A DNA stretch of 64,000 nucleotides. Source: Kribbella pratensis (lineage in GTDB: Bacteria > Actinomycetota > Actinomycetes > Propionibacteriales > Kribbellaceae). The stretch is from the NCBI RefSeq assembly GCF_004365355.1, contig NZ_SODP01000005.1:306358-370357 (forward strand). The letters are read 5' to 3'. The notes below the pieces were generated by a model. It worked only from the letters and a program-made list of their open reading frames with translations, made no database searches and was not told the origin of the DNA. The translations under genes and the position numbers were made by a program. Shown here one piece after another: positions 46,692-55,565 of the stretch (its first letter is position 1; the number at the start of each line of letters is the position of its first letter).

Positions 46692-47480
46692 GTGCGTATC
46701 GCCAGATTCTCTGTGGATGACGAGCCGAAGTACGGCGTGGTCGAGACCGACGACCCCGAAGGACTCGTCGGGACGGTCAACGTTCTGGACTCGGACCCGC
46801 TCTACCGGCCGGTGCAGTTCACCGGCGAGCGGTTGCAGCTCGCCGACGTCCGGCTGCTCGCGCCGGTCATTCCGCGGAGCAAGGTGGTCGGCGTCGGCCG
46901 CAACTACGCGGCCCACGCCCAGGAGCTCGGCAACGACGTACCCGAGCAGCCGCTGATCTTCCTGAAGCCGAACACCAGCGTGATCGGCCCGCGGGACGGC
47001 ATCGTCTATCCCGAGCAGACCAGCGACCTGCACTTCGAGGGTGAGCTCGCGATCGTGATCGGCCGGATCTGCCGGGATCTGCCCCGGGAGCGGGCCAACG
47101 AGGTGATCTTCGGCTACACCGTCGCCAACGACGTGACCGCGCGCGACCTGCAGAAGACCGACGGGCAGTGGGCCCGCGCCAAGGGGTACGACACGTTCTG
47201 CCCGCTCGGCCCGTGGATCAGCACCGAGCTCGACGCCTCCGACCTGCGGGTCAGCACCGAGCTGAACGGCGAGCCCAAGCAGGACGGGCGGACCTCGCAG
47301 TTCATCTTCGACATCCCCGAGATGCTGGCCTACATCACCTCCTTCACCACGCTGCTGCCCGGCGACGTGGTGCTCACCGGCACCCCGGCGGGCGTCGGCC
47401 CGATGCTGCCCGGTGACGAGGTCTCGGTCAGCGTCGAAGGCATCGGAACTTTGACGAACAAGGTGATCGTCCGTGACTGA
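46692..47480 (+). CDS. Fumarylacetoacetate hydrolase-family protein
   Basis: A 262-aa FAH-fold enzyme of the short type. GVGRNYAAHAQELG, PLIFLKPNTSVIGP and LHFEGELAIVIGR give the Mg-binding Glu pair, NDVTARDLQ the third acid, and the C-terminal PGDVVLTGTPAGVG the active-site loop. Members hydrolyse or decarboxylate 2,4-diketo acids such as acylpyruvates and oxaloacetate; the substrate here is open. It overlaps gltX by 8 nt, making an operon FAH-gltX-CPBP with a leaderless first gene. Confidence 0.85.
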   Translation: MRIARFSVDDEPKYGVVETDDPEGLVGTVNVLDSDPLYRPVQFTGERLQLADVRLLAPVIPRSKVVGVGRNYAAHAQELGNDVPEQPLIFLKPNTSVIGPRDGIVYPEQTSDLHFEGELAIVIGRICRDLPRERANEVIFGYTVANDVTARDLQKTDGQWARAKGYDTFCPLGPWISTELDASDLRVSTELNGEPKQDGRTSQFIFDIPEMLAYITSFTTLLPGDVVLTGTPAGVGPMLPGDEVSVSVEGIGTLTNKVIVRD

Positions 47481-48990
47481 CGACGTACTCGGAGACCTCG
47501 AGCCGAGCAAGGTCCGAGTGCGCTTCCCACCGTCGCCGACGGGCCTGCTGACTGTCGGCAACATCCGCAGTGCGCTGTTCAACTGGGCCTTCGCCCGGCA
47601 CTACGGCGGCAAGCTGGTGCTCCGGATCGAGGACACCGACACCGCCCGCAACACCGAAGAGGGCTACCAGTACACCTACGACTCGCTGCGCTGGCTCGGC
47701 CTCACCTGGGACGAGGGCCCCGGCGCCGGCGGCGACTACGGGCCCTACCTGCAGTCCGAGCGGATGGACGTGTACGCCGACGTCGTCGCGAAGCTGCTTG
47801 CCGCCGGCAAGGCGTACCACTGCTACTGCTCGCAGGAGGAGCTCGACCAGCGCCGCGAGGCGGCCCGCACCGCCGGCGAGCACAGCGGGTACGACGGTCA
47901 CTGCCGCAACCTCACGTCCGAGCAGATTGAGGCGTACGTCGAGGAAGGCCGCCGCCCCGTCGTACGGCTGCGGATGCCCGACCGGCCGATCGTGTTCGAC
48001 GACCTGGTCCGCGGCGAGATCACGTTCCTCCCGGAGAACCTGGGCGACTACGTCCTGGTCCGCGCCAACGGCTACCCGCTCTACCCGCTGGTGAACCCGG
48101 TCGACGACGCGCTGATGGAGATCACCCACGTCCTGCGCGGCGAGGACCTGCTCTCGTCGACGCCGCGGCAGATCGCGCTGTACGAGGCGCTGGCCGAGAT
48201 CGGGGTCGGCGGCGGCCGGACGCCGCGGTTCGGGCATCTGCCGTTCGTGATGGGCGAGGGCAACAAGAAGCTGTCCAAGCGCGACCCGGGCTCCGGCCTC
48301 GGTGAGTACATGCAGCGCGGCTTCCTGCCCGAGGGCCTGCTGAACTACCTGGCGCTGCTCGGCTGGTCGATCGCCGACGACCGCGACGTGTTCACGATGG
48401 ACGAGATGGTCAAGGCCTTCGACGTCCGCAAGGTGAACTCGAATGCGGCCCGCTTCGACCCGAAGAAGTGCGAGGCGATCAATGCGGCACACATGCGGAT
48501 GCTGCCGACGGAGGAGTTCGCCCAGCGGATGATCCCGTTCCTGGCCGGCGCGGGCCTGCTCCCGGCGGAGCCGTTGGCTGACCAGCTCACGACGCTGCGG
48601 GCCGCCGTACCGCTGGTGCAGGAGCGGATCAACACGCTGTCCGAGTCGGTCGACATGGTCGGGTTCCTGTTCGTCGACGAGGACGCGTTCACGATCGATC
48701 CGGATGCCGCCGCGAAGGTGCTGACCGGCGACGCGGGCGCCGTACTCGATGCCTCGGCCAAGGCGCTCGGCGATTGCGACTGGACGACCGAAGCGATCGA
48801 GACGGCACTGCGGGCGGCGCTGATCGACGGTCTCGGGCTGAAGCCGAAGAACGCGTTCGGCCCGGTCCGGGTGGCGATCTCCGGTCGCCGGATCTCGCCG
48901 CCGCTGTTCGAATCGCTCGAGTTGCTCGGCCGGGACAAGTCCCTGCACCGCCTCGAGCAGGCCCGGCGTACGACGTCATCGCTGTCATGA
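47473..48990 (+). CDS. gltX: Glutamyl-tRNA synthetase with altered HIGH motif
   Basis: A 505-aa class I synthetase that charges tRNA-Glu. The fold and length are normal: IEDTDTARNTEEGYQ, RNLTSEQ, and the KMSKS-type loop KKLSKRDPG are present. The HIGH signature, normally SPTGxxHxG, reads SPTGLLTVGN, so the first His is Thr. The tRNA-Glu gene lies 1.1 kb downstream. GTG start overlaps the preceding gene; the stop overlaps the CPBP gene (ATGA). Confidence 0.95.
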   Translation: MTDDVLGDLEPSKVRVRFPPSPTGLLTVGNIRSALFNWAFARHYGGKLVLRIEDTDTARNTEEGYQYTYDSLRWLGLTWDEGPGAGGDYGPYLQSERMDVYADVVAKLLAAGKAYHCYCSQEELDQRREAARTAGEHSGYDGHCRNLTSEQIEAYVEEGRRPVVRLRMPDRPIVFDDLVRGEITFLPENLGDYVLVRANGYPLYPLVNPVDDALMEITHVLRGEDLLSSTPRQIALYEALAEIGVGGGRTPRFGHLPFVMGEGNKKLSKRDPGSGLGEYMQRGFLPEGLLNYLALLGWSIADDRDVFTMDEMVKAFDVRKVNSNAARFDPKKCEAINAAHMRMLPTEEFAQRMIPFLAGAGLLPAEPLADQLTTLRAAVPLVQERINTLSESVDMVGFLFVDEDAFTIDPDAAAKVLTGDAGAVLDASAKALGDCDWTTEAIETALRAALIDGLGLKPKNAFGPVRVAISGRRISPPLFESLELLGRDKSLHRLEQARRTTSSLS

Positions 48991-49874
48991 GCGAGCTGAG
49001 CCCGCGTACGCGGTACGAGCGACTGCTGCGCAACCCGGACGCCCCGCGCGGGTACGTCGTGCTGGGCGCGCTGACGATCCTGGTCGGCTGGATGGTCGCC
49101 AGTGTCATCATCCTCGGCATCCAGCAGGCGATCCGGAAGGATCCCGAGGGCACGCTGTCCTGGTTCGGCCTGCTCGCGACGAACCTGACACTGATCGTGC
49201 TGATCCCGCTCAGCATGCTCGTCGCCCGCAAGCTCAACCGGCAGGGGCCGGGGCTGTTGTCCTCGGTGGCCGGCGGGTTGCGCTGGTGGCCGCTGGCCTG
49301 GTTCGCCCTCGCGGCGATCGTGATCGAGCTGCTCGCGCTCGCCGTCGTCCAGTTCGGCGACATCCAGCTCGCCACCGGCGAGCGGCACAGCGGTGGGGCC
49401 GCGCCGGATGCGATCGCGGTCATCGTCGTCACGCTGTTCACGTCGACGTTCCAGGCCGCGGGGGAGGAGTACTACTTCCGCGGGTACCTGCTGCAGGCGA
49501 TGGGCGCGCTGGTTCGCAGTACGGCGACCGTCGTCGTGGTGACCGCGCTGCTGTTCACGGCGGCCCACGGGATCTGGCCGTGGCAGAGTCCGGCGTTGTT
49601 CGTGGACCGGCTCGCGTTCGGGCTGGTGGCGGCGGTGCTCGTCGTACGCACCGGTGGCTTGGAGGCCTCGATCTCGGCGCACGCGGCCAACAACGTGGTC
49701 ACGTTCATCTTCGCGGCGCTGACCGACACCGTCGGCGCGAGTCTCGGCGTGAAGGATGCGCCGTGGTCGCTGGTGACGGTCGACGTGGTGAAGTTCGTCG
49801 CGTTCGGAGCGGTCGCGCTGATGATCGCGCGCCGGCTCGGGCTGACCGCGGACAACCAGAAGAGTCTGGTGTGA
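48987..49874 (+). CDS. CPBP-family intramembrane metalloprotease
   Basis: A 295-aa membrane protein with about eight helices. The glutamate motif GEEYYFRGYLLQAMG (EExxxR), the His of FTAAHGIWPW and the C-terminal SAHAANN motif form the Abi/CPBP active site, as in Rce1-like prenyl-protein proteases. The substrate is unknown; bacterial relatives process peptides or are linked with bacteriocin immunity. ATG at 48987 overlaps the gltX stop by 4 nt. Confidence 0.82.
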   Translation: MSELSPRTRYERLLRNPDAPRGYVVLGALTILVGWMVASVIILGIQQAIRKDPEGTLSWFGLLATNLTLIVLIPLSMLVARKLNRQGPGLLSSVAGGLRWWPLAWFALAAIVIELLALAVVQFGDIQLATGERHSGGAAPDAIAVIVVTLFTSTFQAAGEEYYFRGYLLQAMGALVRSTATVVVVTALLFTAAHGIWPWQSPALFVDRLAFGLVAAVLVVRTGGLEASISAHAANNVVTFIFAALTDTVGASLGVKDAPWSLVTVDVVKFVAFGAVALMIARRLGLTADNQKSLV

Positions 49875-49906
49875 CGGGAGTGACAACGCGCCGGAGGGGG
49901 CCCGTT

Positions 49907-49936
49907 TTGGTGTCCGGTCCCAGCCTCGGGTAAGCT
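49907..49936 (+). promoter_or_regulatory. tRNA-Gln/tRNA-Glu promoter
   Basis: TTGGTG (49907-49912), 18-bp spacer and TAAGCT (49931-49936), about 56 bp before the first tRNA. Confidence 0.65.
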
Positions 49937-49992
49937 CTCCGAGCCGGGTTGGTGAGGGCGGAAACAAACTCCCAGCGACGGTGAAATGCCTT

Positions 49993-50064
49993 TGGGGTAT
50001 GGGGTAATTGGCAGCCCGTCTGATTCTGGTTCAGTTAGTCTAGGTTCGAGTCCTAGTACCCCAG
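49993..50064 (+). tRNA. tRNA-Gln (CTG anticodon)
   Basis: A 72-nt cloverleaf. The acceptor stem TGGGGTA pairs with TACCCCA, discriminator base G; the D-loop is TAATTGG; the anticodon loop TTCTGGT contains CTG, which reads CAG; the T-loop is TTCGAGT. The 3' CCA is not encoded. First of two tRNA genes sharing one promoter. Confidence 0.95.
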
Positions 50065-50142
50065 CGGATTGGACCGCACCGATGAGAATCGGTAGAGTTC
50101 AACCTCGTTGCCCGGGCCGCAAGGTCCGGCTGACAACCCTCT

Positions 50143-50215
50143 GGCCCCGTTGTGTAGCGGCCTAGCACGCCGCCCTCTCAAGGCGGTAGCGCGGGTTCGA
50201 ATCCCGTCGGGGCTA
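50143..50215 (+). tRNA. tRNA-Glu (CTC anticodon)
   Basis: A 73-nt cloverleaf. The acceptor stem GGCCCCG pairs with CGGGGCT (first pair G-T), discriminator A; the anticodon loop CTCTCAA contains CTC, which reads GAG; the T-loop is TTCGAAT. The CCA end is encoded (50216-50218), unlike in the preceding tRNA-Gln. Confidence 0.95.
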
Positions 50216-50225
50216 CCAGAGAAGA

Positions 50226-50253
50226 GCGCCTCTCACCACGTGGTGAGAGGCGC
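50226..50253. terminator. Terminator after the tRNA pair
   Basis: A perfect 14-bp palindrome (GCGCCTCTCACCAC and its complement) begins 8 bp after the encoded CCA and lies between the + strand tRNAs and the convergent PPOX-like gene; it can act both ways. Confidence 0.82.
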
Positions 50254-50262
50254 TTCTGCTTG

Positions 50263-51255
50263 TCAGACCGGTCGGCGTACCACGGGAAGCGGCTGGCGCC
50301 GGCGAGCCGCCTCGTGGGCAAGGCGAGGTGTGAGAGTCCGGCCGCTCGACAGGAGCGTCCGCAGCTGACGGAAGCGCCCGGCCGGCAGGCTGAAGTCCGC
50401 CAGCGCTCGCTCGACCCGGACGTGGACGCCGTCGGCCGTCGGAGCCGCGGTGCCGACGAACGCAGCGTTCTGCTGGCCCGTGAAGGCTTCAGCATGCGCA
50501 TGGAACGTCAGGCAGGCCCGGCCGCGCGCTCCCGCACCGAGCGAACCGGTGCGGACCACGAATCCATCGTCGACTCGCTCCACGGCGAGCGTTCGCAGCG
50601 GAAGCGGCCAGCCGTCGGCGTCGCGAACCGTCAGCACCGGGTTCCCGAGCCCCATCGCGCGATCGGCGCCCTGGCGCCAGTCGGCCGGCGGCGCCGCCCA
50701 CGGCGGTGGCGCTGATCCCTCGGGCGCCGGGTCCGACGGCGGCGCGGTCACCTCGGCCGAAGCCTCCCAGCGAAGCGGATCGCCGTCGACCCGGCCGGTC
50801 GGCCACCACACGATCTTCAACGGGGTGACTTCGATCCACACCCGCGACCAGTACCAGAGCTGCTGCCGCACGAGTAACCACGGCTGCCCGGCCACGGTCT
50901 GGGGGAGCTTCCCCAGCAGCCGTCGGACATAGCGGTCCGTGTTGGCCTGCAGATCAGCGTCCCGTACGGTCGCGAGTCCCTGAACGAGCGCTACCGGTGC
51001 GTCGCGGAGGCCCGAACCGGTCGGGTCGGAGAACAGCAGCGCGACGCGCGGATCACGGCGGGCTCGTTCCGCCTTGGCCGGGTAGCTGAGCCCGGTGCTC
51101 ACGTCGATGGTGGCCGCGCCGGCGTCGTGGTACGGCGTCAGCGGCCACGTGATCGGTGCGCCGGAGCGAGTCAGTGACGCGAACTCACAGGTGAGCGCTC
51201 GTTCGAACAGCGGTACGACGGCCGTGGGCCAGCGTACGACGGACAACGCGGTCAT
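50263..51255 (-). CDS. Pyridoxamine 5'-phosphate oxidase-fold (FMN/F420-type) protein
   Basis: A 330-aa protein. The N-terminal part (LTCEFASLTRSGAPITWPLTP, then TGLSYPAKAERARRDPRVALLFSD) is a flavin split-barrel domain; a second half from about 200 (NPVLTVRDADGWPLPLRTLAV) looks like another copy of the barrel. The Lys/Arg-rich turn after PAKAER is typical for flavin or F420 phosphate binding. The substrate is unknown. ATG at 51255 with GGGGGA upstream. Divergent from the hemerythrin gene across the heptamer array. Confidence 0.68.
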   Translation of the reverse strand: MTALSVVRWPTAVVPLFERALTCEFASLTRSGAPITWPLTPYHDAGAATIDVSTGLSYPAKAERARRDPRVALLFSDPTGSGLRDAPVALVQGLATVRDADLQANTDRYVRRLLGKLPQTVAGQPWLLVRQQLWYWSRVWIEVTPLKIVWWPTGRVDGDPLRWEASAEVTAPPSDPAPEGSAPPPWAAPPADWRQGADRAMGLGNPVLTVRDADGWPLPLRTLAVERVDDGFVVRTGSLGAGARGRACLTFHAHAEAFTGQQNAAFVGTAAPTADGVHVRVERALADFSLPAGRFRQLRTLLSSGRTLTPRLAHEAARRRQPLPVVRRPV

Positions 51256-51309
51256 CAGGTCCCCCTCGGATCAGTGATGACAGCAGCATCCGCACGGTGC
51301 TGGGGATCG

Positions 51310-51364
51310 GCTTGGGCCTGGCTTGGGGTCCGCTTGGGGTCCCGGCCCCAAGCGCGTTCCAAGC
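51310..51364. promoter_or_regulatory. SARP-like heptamer array
   Basis: Three direct copies of GCTTGGG start at 51310, 51321 and 51332, exactly 11 bp apart. On the other strand GCTTGGA and GCTTGGG (complements of 51358-51364 and 51347-51353) are also 11 bp apart. Direct heptamers with 4-bp gaps are the known recognition pattern of SARP/AfsR-type regulators, and an AfsR-type gene lies next door (52121-55471). The array is centred between two divergent genes, 44 and 55 bp from their starts. Confidence 0.62.
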
Positions 51365-51408
51365 GGGCGGCGGCACGGTGGTCGCAGTTCGAGAGGAAGG
51401 GATCGTTC

Positions 51409-52119
51409 ATGACCGCAACGACCGTCGACCAGCTGATGCTGCCGGGACAGGCCGCGGCACCGCCCGGACCGGTCGACCTGACCGCGATGTACGTGGTGCA
51501 CCACGCGTTCCGCCGCGACCTCGCGGCCTTCCAGGCTGCCGTGATGGGCACACCGGTGGAGGACCGCGCCACCTGGCGGGCACTTACTGCTCGCTGGAAC
51601 AAGTTCCTGGAGATTCTGCACAAGCACCACACCGGTGAAGACACCGCGCTCTGGCCGCTCCTGCTGGCCAAGGCCGACGCCGACGGCCGGGCGACCTTGG
51701 AGGCGATGGAGGGTGAACATGCCGAGATCGACCCGCTGCTGTCGTCGTGTACGGCGGGGTTCGAGCGCCTGACCACGTACGCCGACGCAGACGCCCGGGA
51801 CGCCCTGGAGGTACGAGTTGTTGCTCTCGGCGAGCACCTGGCGCGGCATCTGGCGCATGAGGAGCGGGACGCGCTGGTGCTGGTGCAGCGCTACCTGGTC
51901 CAGGATGACTGGGACCGCCTGGAGAAGGAGCACTTCAAACCGGCGCACGGCCCGCGCGACCTACCGTTCCTTGCCGCTTGGGTGCTCTACCAGTTGCCGG
52001 ACGAGCACCTCGCCCAGGTCCGCGACTCGATGGCCGGCCGGCCGATGGAGCTGGTGTGGCGGCTCTTCTGGCGGCGGCCGTTCGAGCGGCGCGAGCGCAT
52101 CGCCTTCCGCTACGCGTGA
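51409..52119 (+). CDS. Hemerythrin HHE-domain protein
   Basis: A 236-aa protein. The di-iron site pattern is visible in VVHHAFRRDL, HKHHTGEDTALWP, EGEHAEIDPLL and EHLARHLAHEERD, covering about residues 28-150; a C-terminal extension of about 80 residues (FLAAWVLYQLPDEHLAQV...) is an extra helical part of unknown role. It may sense or buffer oxygen, NO or iron. ATG at 51409 with GAGAGGAAGG upstream. Ends 1 bp before the end of the convergent AfsR-type regulator gene. Confidence 0.83.
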   Translation: MTATTVDQLMLPGQAAAPPGPVDLTAMYVVHHAFRRDLAAFQAAVMGTPVEDRATWRALTARWNKFLEILHKHHTGEDTALWPLLLAKADADGRATLEAMEGEHAEIDPLLSSCTAGFERLTTYADADARDALEVRVVALGEHLARHLAHEERDALVLVQRYLVQDDWDRLEKEHFKPAHGPRDLPFLAAWVLYQLPDEHLAQVRDSMAGRPMELVWRLFWRRPFERRERIAFRYA

Positions 52120-52120
52120 C

Positions 52121-55100
52121 TCAGAAGCGGCCACGATCCCGCTGCTCGCGCAACCACTGCGCGGCCAGCGGGATCTCCCATTCGGCGCACAACTCCAGCG
52201 CCCTGTCGGCGTGCTTGCTCGCCACGTCCCGCTCGCCTGTCGCCATCGCGGCGAAGGCCAGAAAGGCGTCCACCGGACCGATCGCCACCGAGAACCCCGC
52301 GCCGCAGACCCGTCCCGCATACGGACTCAGCCACCGGTACAGGGAACGCGCCGCCGCCGGTTCGTCCAGCGCGAAGGCGACCTCGGCCGCGATGCAGTAG
52401 TGATGGATCGACAGCCAGTCATCGGTGGACGGAACCAGTTCCGTCCGGACTGCGCGCGCCTCGTCCAGCCGGCCGGCCCGCACGAGCAGCCACTGGATGG
52501 TCAGGTCGAACGGCATGGGACTGACCGCCGCCAGCGCTTGGAACGCCGGCACGACCACGGCCGCGCCGCTCCGCCATACCTCGACGCAGGCGGGCGCGGA
52601 GACCATCGACTCGTCCCGCTGCGGAAGCGACGCGGTGGCGACCAGTTCGCGCCGTTGCTCGATGAGTCGCTCCGCCTCGTCGAACCGCCCTTGCATCGCC
52701 AGCCACGGCGGTTCGAGCTCTGTGAGCACGATGAGGACGTAGGCCAGCCGCCGCGGCTCCGCGATCTCCCTGAGCCGACGGATCTCTTCGCGCATCTCCG
52801 CGACCATGCCGAGCTCACTGGTGACGATCACCCGCAGGGTCCGGGCCAGCGCCTCGCGGATCGGATCGCCCTGCTCGACCGCGATGGCGACGGCCTCTTC
52901 GGCCAGCCCGAGGCGGTACGGCGCGGTGGCCGCACGCAGGGTCGCCATGAACGCGGCTTGGCACGCCCACACCAGGAGGCCGGGATCGCCGATCCTGCGG
53001 GCCATGGCCATGCCTTGCTCGACCAGCGCGTCTCGGTAGGCCGGCGCGTCAGTGTGGTAGAGCTCGGTCGCCAGGACGAGAAGTGCTCGGCACCGCAGCT
53101 CTTCGTCGCCGGCCGGCAGCTCCCGCAGTGCACGTCGCAGTACTGCGATCATGTAGTGGTCCGCCTGGCCGTACGAGCGGGTCAGCCACAGGGCGCCCTC
53201 TGAGCTGCTGACCGCCGCCTGCGCCATCCGAGTGATGTCGCCCAACCGCTCGGCCTCCTGCGCCGCCTCGGTCAGAGCGGCGTCCAGGGAATCCCGGTCG
53301 ACAGACCATCGGCACGCGTCGGCCCGAGCCATCAGCAGGTCGTACCGATCGAGTGCGGTGGCCGAGCCGTCGGTTCGTTGCGCGTCGAGTGCGGCGGCGA
53401 GCAGCGCTGCCGCTTCGTCGTACGCGTACAGCCGGACCGCGTGTTCGGCTGCTTCGGACGCGGCCCGCCAGGCTCGTGCCGCGTGCGCCGGTCCGGCAGC
53501 CAGCCAATGCCGGGCGGTCTCGGACGGCGCCGCGCCAATAGCTTCGAGCGTCCGCGCTGTCGCTGCGTGCCGGCGAGCACGCCGGGCCGCCGGCAGACCG
53601 GCATACACGACGTCGCGGACCATCGCGTGGGTGAACCGGAACCGCTCGACCTCCTCTCCCTCGACGATCACCCCGGCAGTCAGTGCGGGATCGAGCAGGT
53701 CGAGAACCGCGTCCTCGTCGACGCCCGCGGTTGCGGCGAGAACCGCGAGGTCGAACTCCCGGCCGATCACAGCGGCCGTACGCAACAGCTCGCCAGTTGC
53801 CGTTGGCAACCGTTCGACCCGGCGAGCGACGACGTCGGTCACCGCCGCCGGTACGTCGCTGCGACCGTCACGGACCAGTTCGACGAGGAAGAACGGGTTT
53901 CCGTCCGTCCGTGCACGTAAGGCCTCGGCTTCCCGGCTGCCGGGTTTGCGATCCGTCGCGGCCTCGACCAGCGCGGCGGCTTCTGAGCTCGCCAGCCCTC
54001 GCAGGTCGAGGCGCAAAGCGTGCCGCCGGGCGAAGCTCTCGGCCACGGCGGCGAGTTGGCCGGAAAGCTCCGGAGCAGCCCTGCGGGTAGCGATGACGAG
54101 CAGCCGTCCGGTGTCGACCAGGTCGGCGAGATGTTTCAGCAGCTTGAGCGACGAGGGGTCGGCCCAGTGCAGATCATCGAGGATGATCAGCAGTGGCCTG
54201 ACCTGCGACGCCGCGACGAGGACGTCCGCGGTCGTCGTCCACAGCCGAAAGCGCGCTGCGTCGACGTTCTCCGCAGGAGCTCCGGCCCCGGACTCCAGTA
54301 GGGCGGTCAGCTCGAGGAGCTGACGCCGTACCGCCTCCGGGATGTCAGTTGTGCCGGCCAGTGCTCGAAGGACACCGATCCACGGCCACAGCGGCGGTGC
54401 GCCTTCGTCATCCGAACACCGCCCGGTGAGTACTGCGAACCCGCGCGAACGCCCGCGGGCCGCGATCTCCGCCGCGAGCCGCGTCTTGCCGATCCCCGGT
54501 TCTCCGACCAGTACGGCGAACTGCGGTGCCGCATCCACCTCGTCGAGCAGCCGTTCGAGCGCCGCGAGCTCGGCGGCCCGACCGACCAGCGGCCACTTCG
54601 AGGTGCCGATGACGCCGGCCGCTACAACGGGCCGGGATCCGTTGCCGGGCTTCCGCCCCCAGACCAGGTCCGGGTCCTGGCGAAGTACGGCGAGTTCCAG
54701 TTCGCGCAGGGTCGTCCCCGGATCCAGGCCGAGTTCGTCGGCCAGGATCTGACGTACCCGGCGCAGCGCCTCGAGCGCGTCAGCCTGCCGGCCGGCGCCC
54801 GCGAGGGCCAGGACGCGCAGTACCCACAAGCGTTCGCGGAGCGGATGCTCGGCGGTGAGCGCCTCGAGCTCGGCGGCGAGGGGAGCGTGCAGCCCGAGCG
54901 CCAGCCCGGCGACCGCGCGGTCCTCGAGTGCCACGAGCCGAAGTTCTTCGAGTCGTCCACGTTCTGCAACGGCCGTCGGGGCGTCGTCCAGCTCGAGGTA
55001 CGGCGTGCCTCGCCACAACCCCAGTGCGTCGTCCAGCGAATCGATGACGGCGGTCAGCTCGTGCGGCTGGAGCTCGGGCGCCGCGATGGCGCCCGTCACT

Positions 55101-55471
55101 TGGTCGGACCAAGGACCAAGCCGGCGGTGCGCCGCGTCCACGGCGGCGGTGAAGCGCGTTGCGTCGAGGCAATCCGCGGGCAGCCTCAAGGCGTAGCCCG
55201 GTGCGACGGTCAGCACAGTGGTCGGTGCTGTGCGCGCCGGCCGTTCGGGCTCCAGAGCCTTGCGTACGCCGGCCAGATACACCTGCAGGGTCGACAGCGC
55301 GCTCGGCGGTGGGCTGTCCCGCCAGAGCAGGTCGACGAGGCTGTCCACCGGCACGGGCTGCCCGCCGTACAGCGCCAGGGCCGAAAGCAGCATGCGCTGC
55401 TTCCGCCCACCGAGTTCGACCGGCTCCCCGTCCCGCAGGACCTCCGCCGCCCCGAGAATCCCCACCCTCAT
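52121..55471 (-). CDS. AfsR/SARP-family large transcriptional activator
   Basis: A 1116-aa regulator. N-terminal OmpR-like winged helix (GGRKQRMLLSALALYGGQPV, about 22-41), then the bacterial transcriptional activation domain to about 260, then an NB-ARC/AAA ATPase (LVGRAAELAALERLLDEV; Walker A VGEPGIGKT; Walker B LLIILDDLHWAD), and a long TPR-like helical C-terminus. Such proteins integrate ATP-dependent signals and activate secondary metabolism or stress genes by binding 11-bp-spaced heptamers. ATG at 55471. Divergent from the LacI-controlled importer operon. Confidence 0.9.
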   Translation of the reverse strand: MRVGILGAAEVLRDGEPVELGGRKQRMLLSALALYGGQPVPVDSLVDLLWRDSPPPSALSTLQVYLAGVRKALEPERPARTAPTTVLTVAPGYALRLPADCLDATRFTAAVDAAHRRLGPWSDQVTGAIAAPELQPHELTAVIDSLDDALGLWRGTPYLELDDAPTAVAERGRLEELRLVALEDRAVAGLALGLHAPLAAELEALTAEHPLRERLWVLRVLALAGAGRQADALEALRRVRQILADELGLDPGTTLRELELAVLRQDPDLVWGRKPGNGSRPVVAAGVIGTSKWPLVGRAAELAALERLLDEVDAAPQFAVLVGEPGIGKTRLAAEIAARGRSRGFAVLTGRCSDDEGAPPLWPWIGVLRALAGTTDIPEAVRRQLLELTALLESGAGAPAENVDAARFRLWTTTADVLVAASQVRPLLIILDDLHWADPSSLKLLKHLADLVDTGRLLVIATRRAAPELSGQLAAVAESFARRHALRLDLRGLASSEAAALVEAATDRKPGSREAEALRARTDGNPFFLVELVRDGRSDVPAAVTDVVARRVERLPTATGELLRTAAVIGREFDLAVLAATAGVDEDAVLDLLDPALTAGVIVEGEEVERFRFTHAMVRDVVYAGLPAARRARRHAATARTLEAIGAAPSETARHWLAAGPAHAARAWRAASEAAEHAVRLYAYDEAAALLAAALDAQRTDGSATALDRYDLLMARADACRWSVDRDSLDAALTEAAQEAERLGDITRMAQAAVSSSEGALWLTRSYGQADHYMIAVLRRALRELPAGDEELRCRALLVLATELYHTDAPAYRDALVEQGMAMARRIGDPGLLVWACQAAFMATLRAATAPYRLGLAEEAVAIAVEQGDPIREALARTLRVIVTSELGMVAEMREEIRRLREIAEPRRLAYVLIVLTELEPPWLAMQGRFDEAERLIEQRRELVATASLPQRDESMVSAPACVEVWRSGAAVVVPAFQALAAVSPMPFDLTIQWLLVRAGRLDEARAVRTELVPSTDDWLSIHHYCIAAEVAFALDEPAAARSLYRWLSPYAGRVCGAGFSVAIGPVDAFLAFAAMATGERDVASKHADRALELCAEWEIPLAAQWLREQRDRGRF

Positions 55472-55534
55472 CAGCAGAGAGTACGTCTGCGGGGCCGGAT
55501 TCCGACAGCTTCGAACCTGCTGGACAGCGCGGGT

Positions 55535-55560
55535 CTAAGCGCTTAGTCTAACCGCTTAGA
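55535..55560. promoter_or_regulatory. Tandem LacI-type operators
   Basis: CTAAGCGCTTAG (55535-55546) is a perfect palindrome with the central CG typical of LacI-family sites. A second, TCTAACCGCTTAGA (55547-55560), matches its own complement at 12 of 14 positions. They lie between the AfsR-type gene and the importer operon whose last gene is a LacI regulator. Confidence 0.78.
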
Positions 55561-55565
55561 TACGA

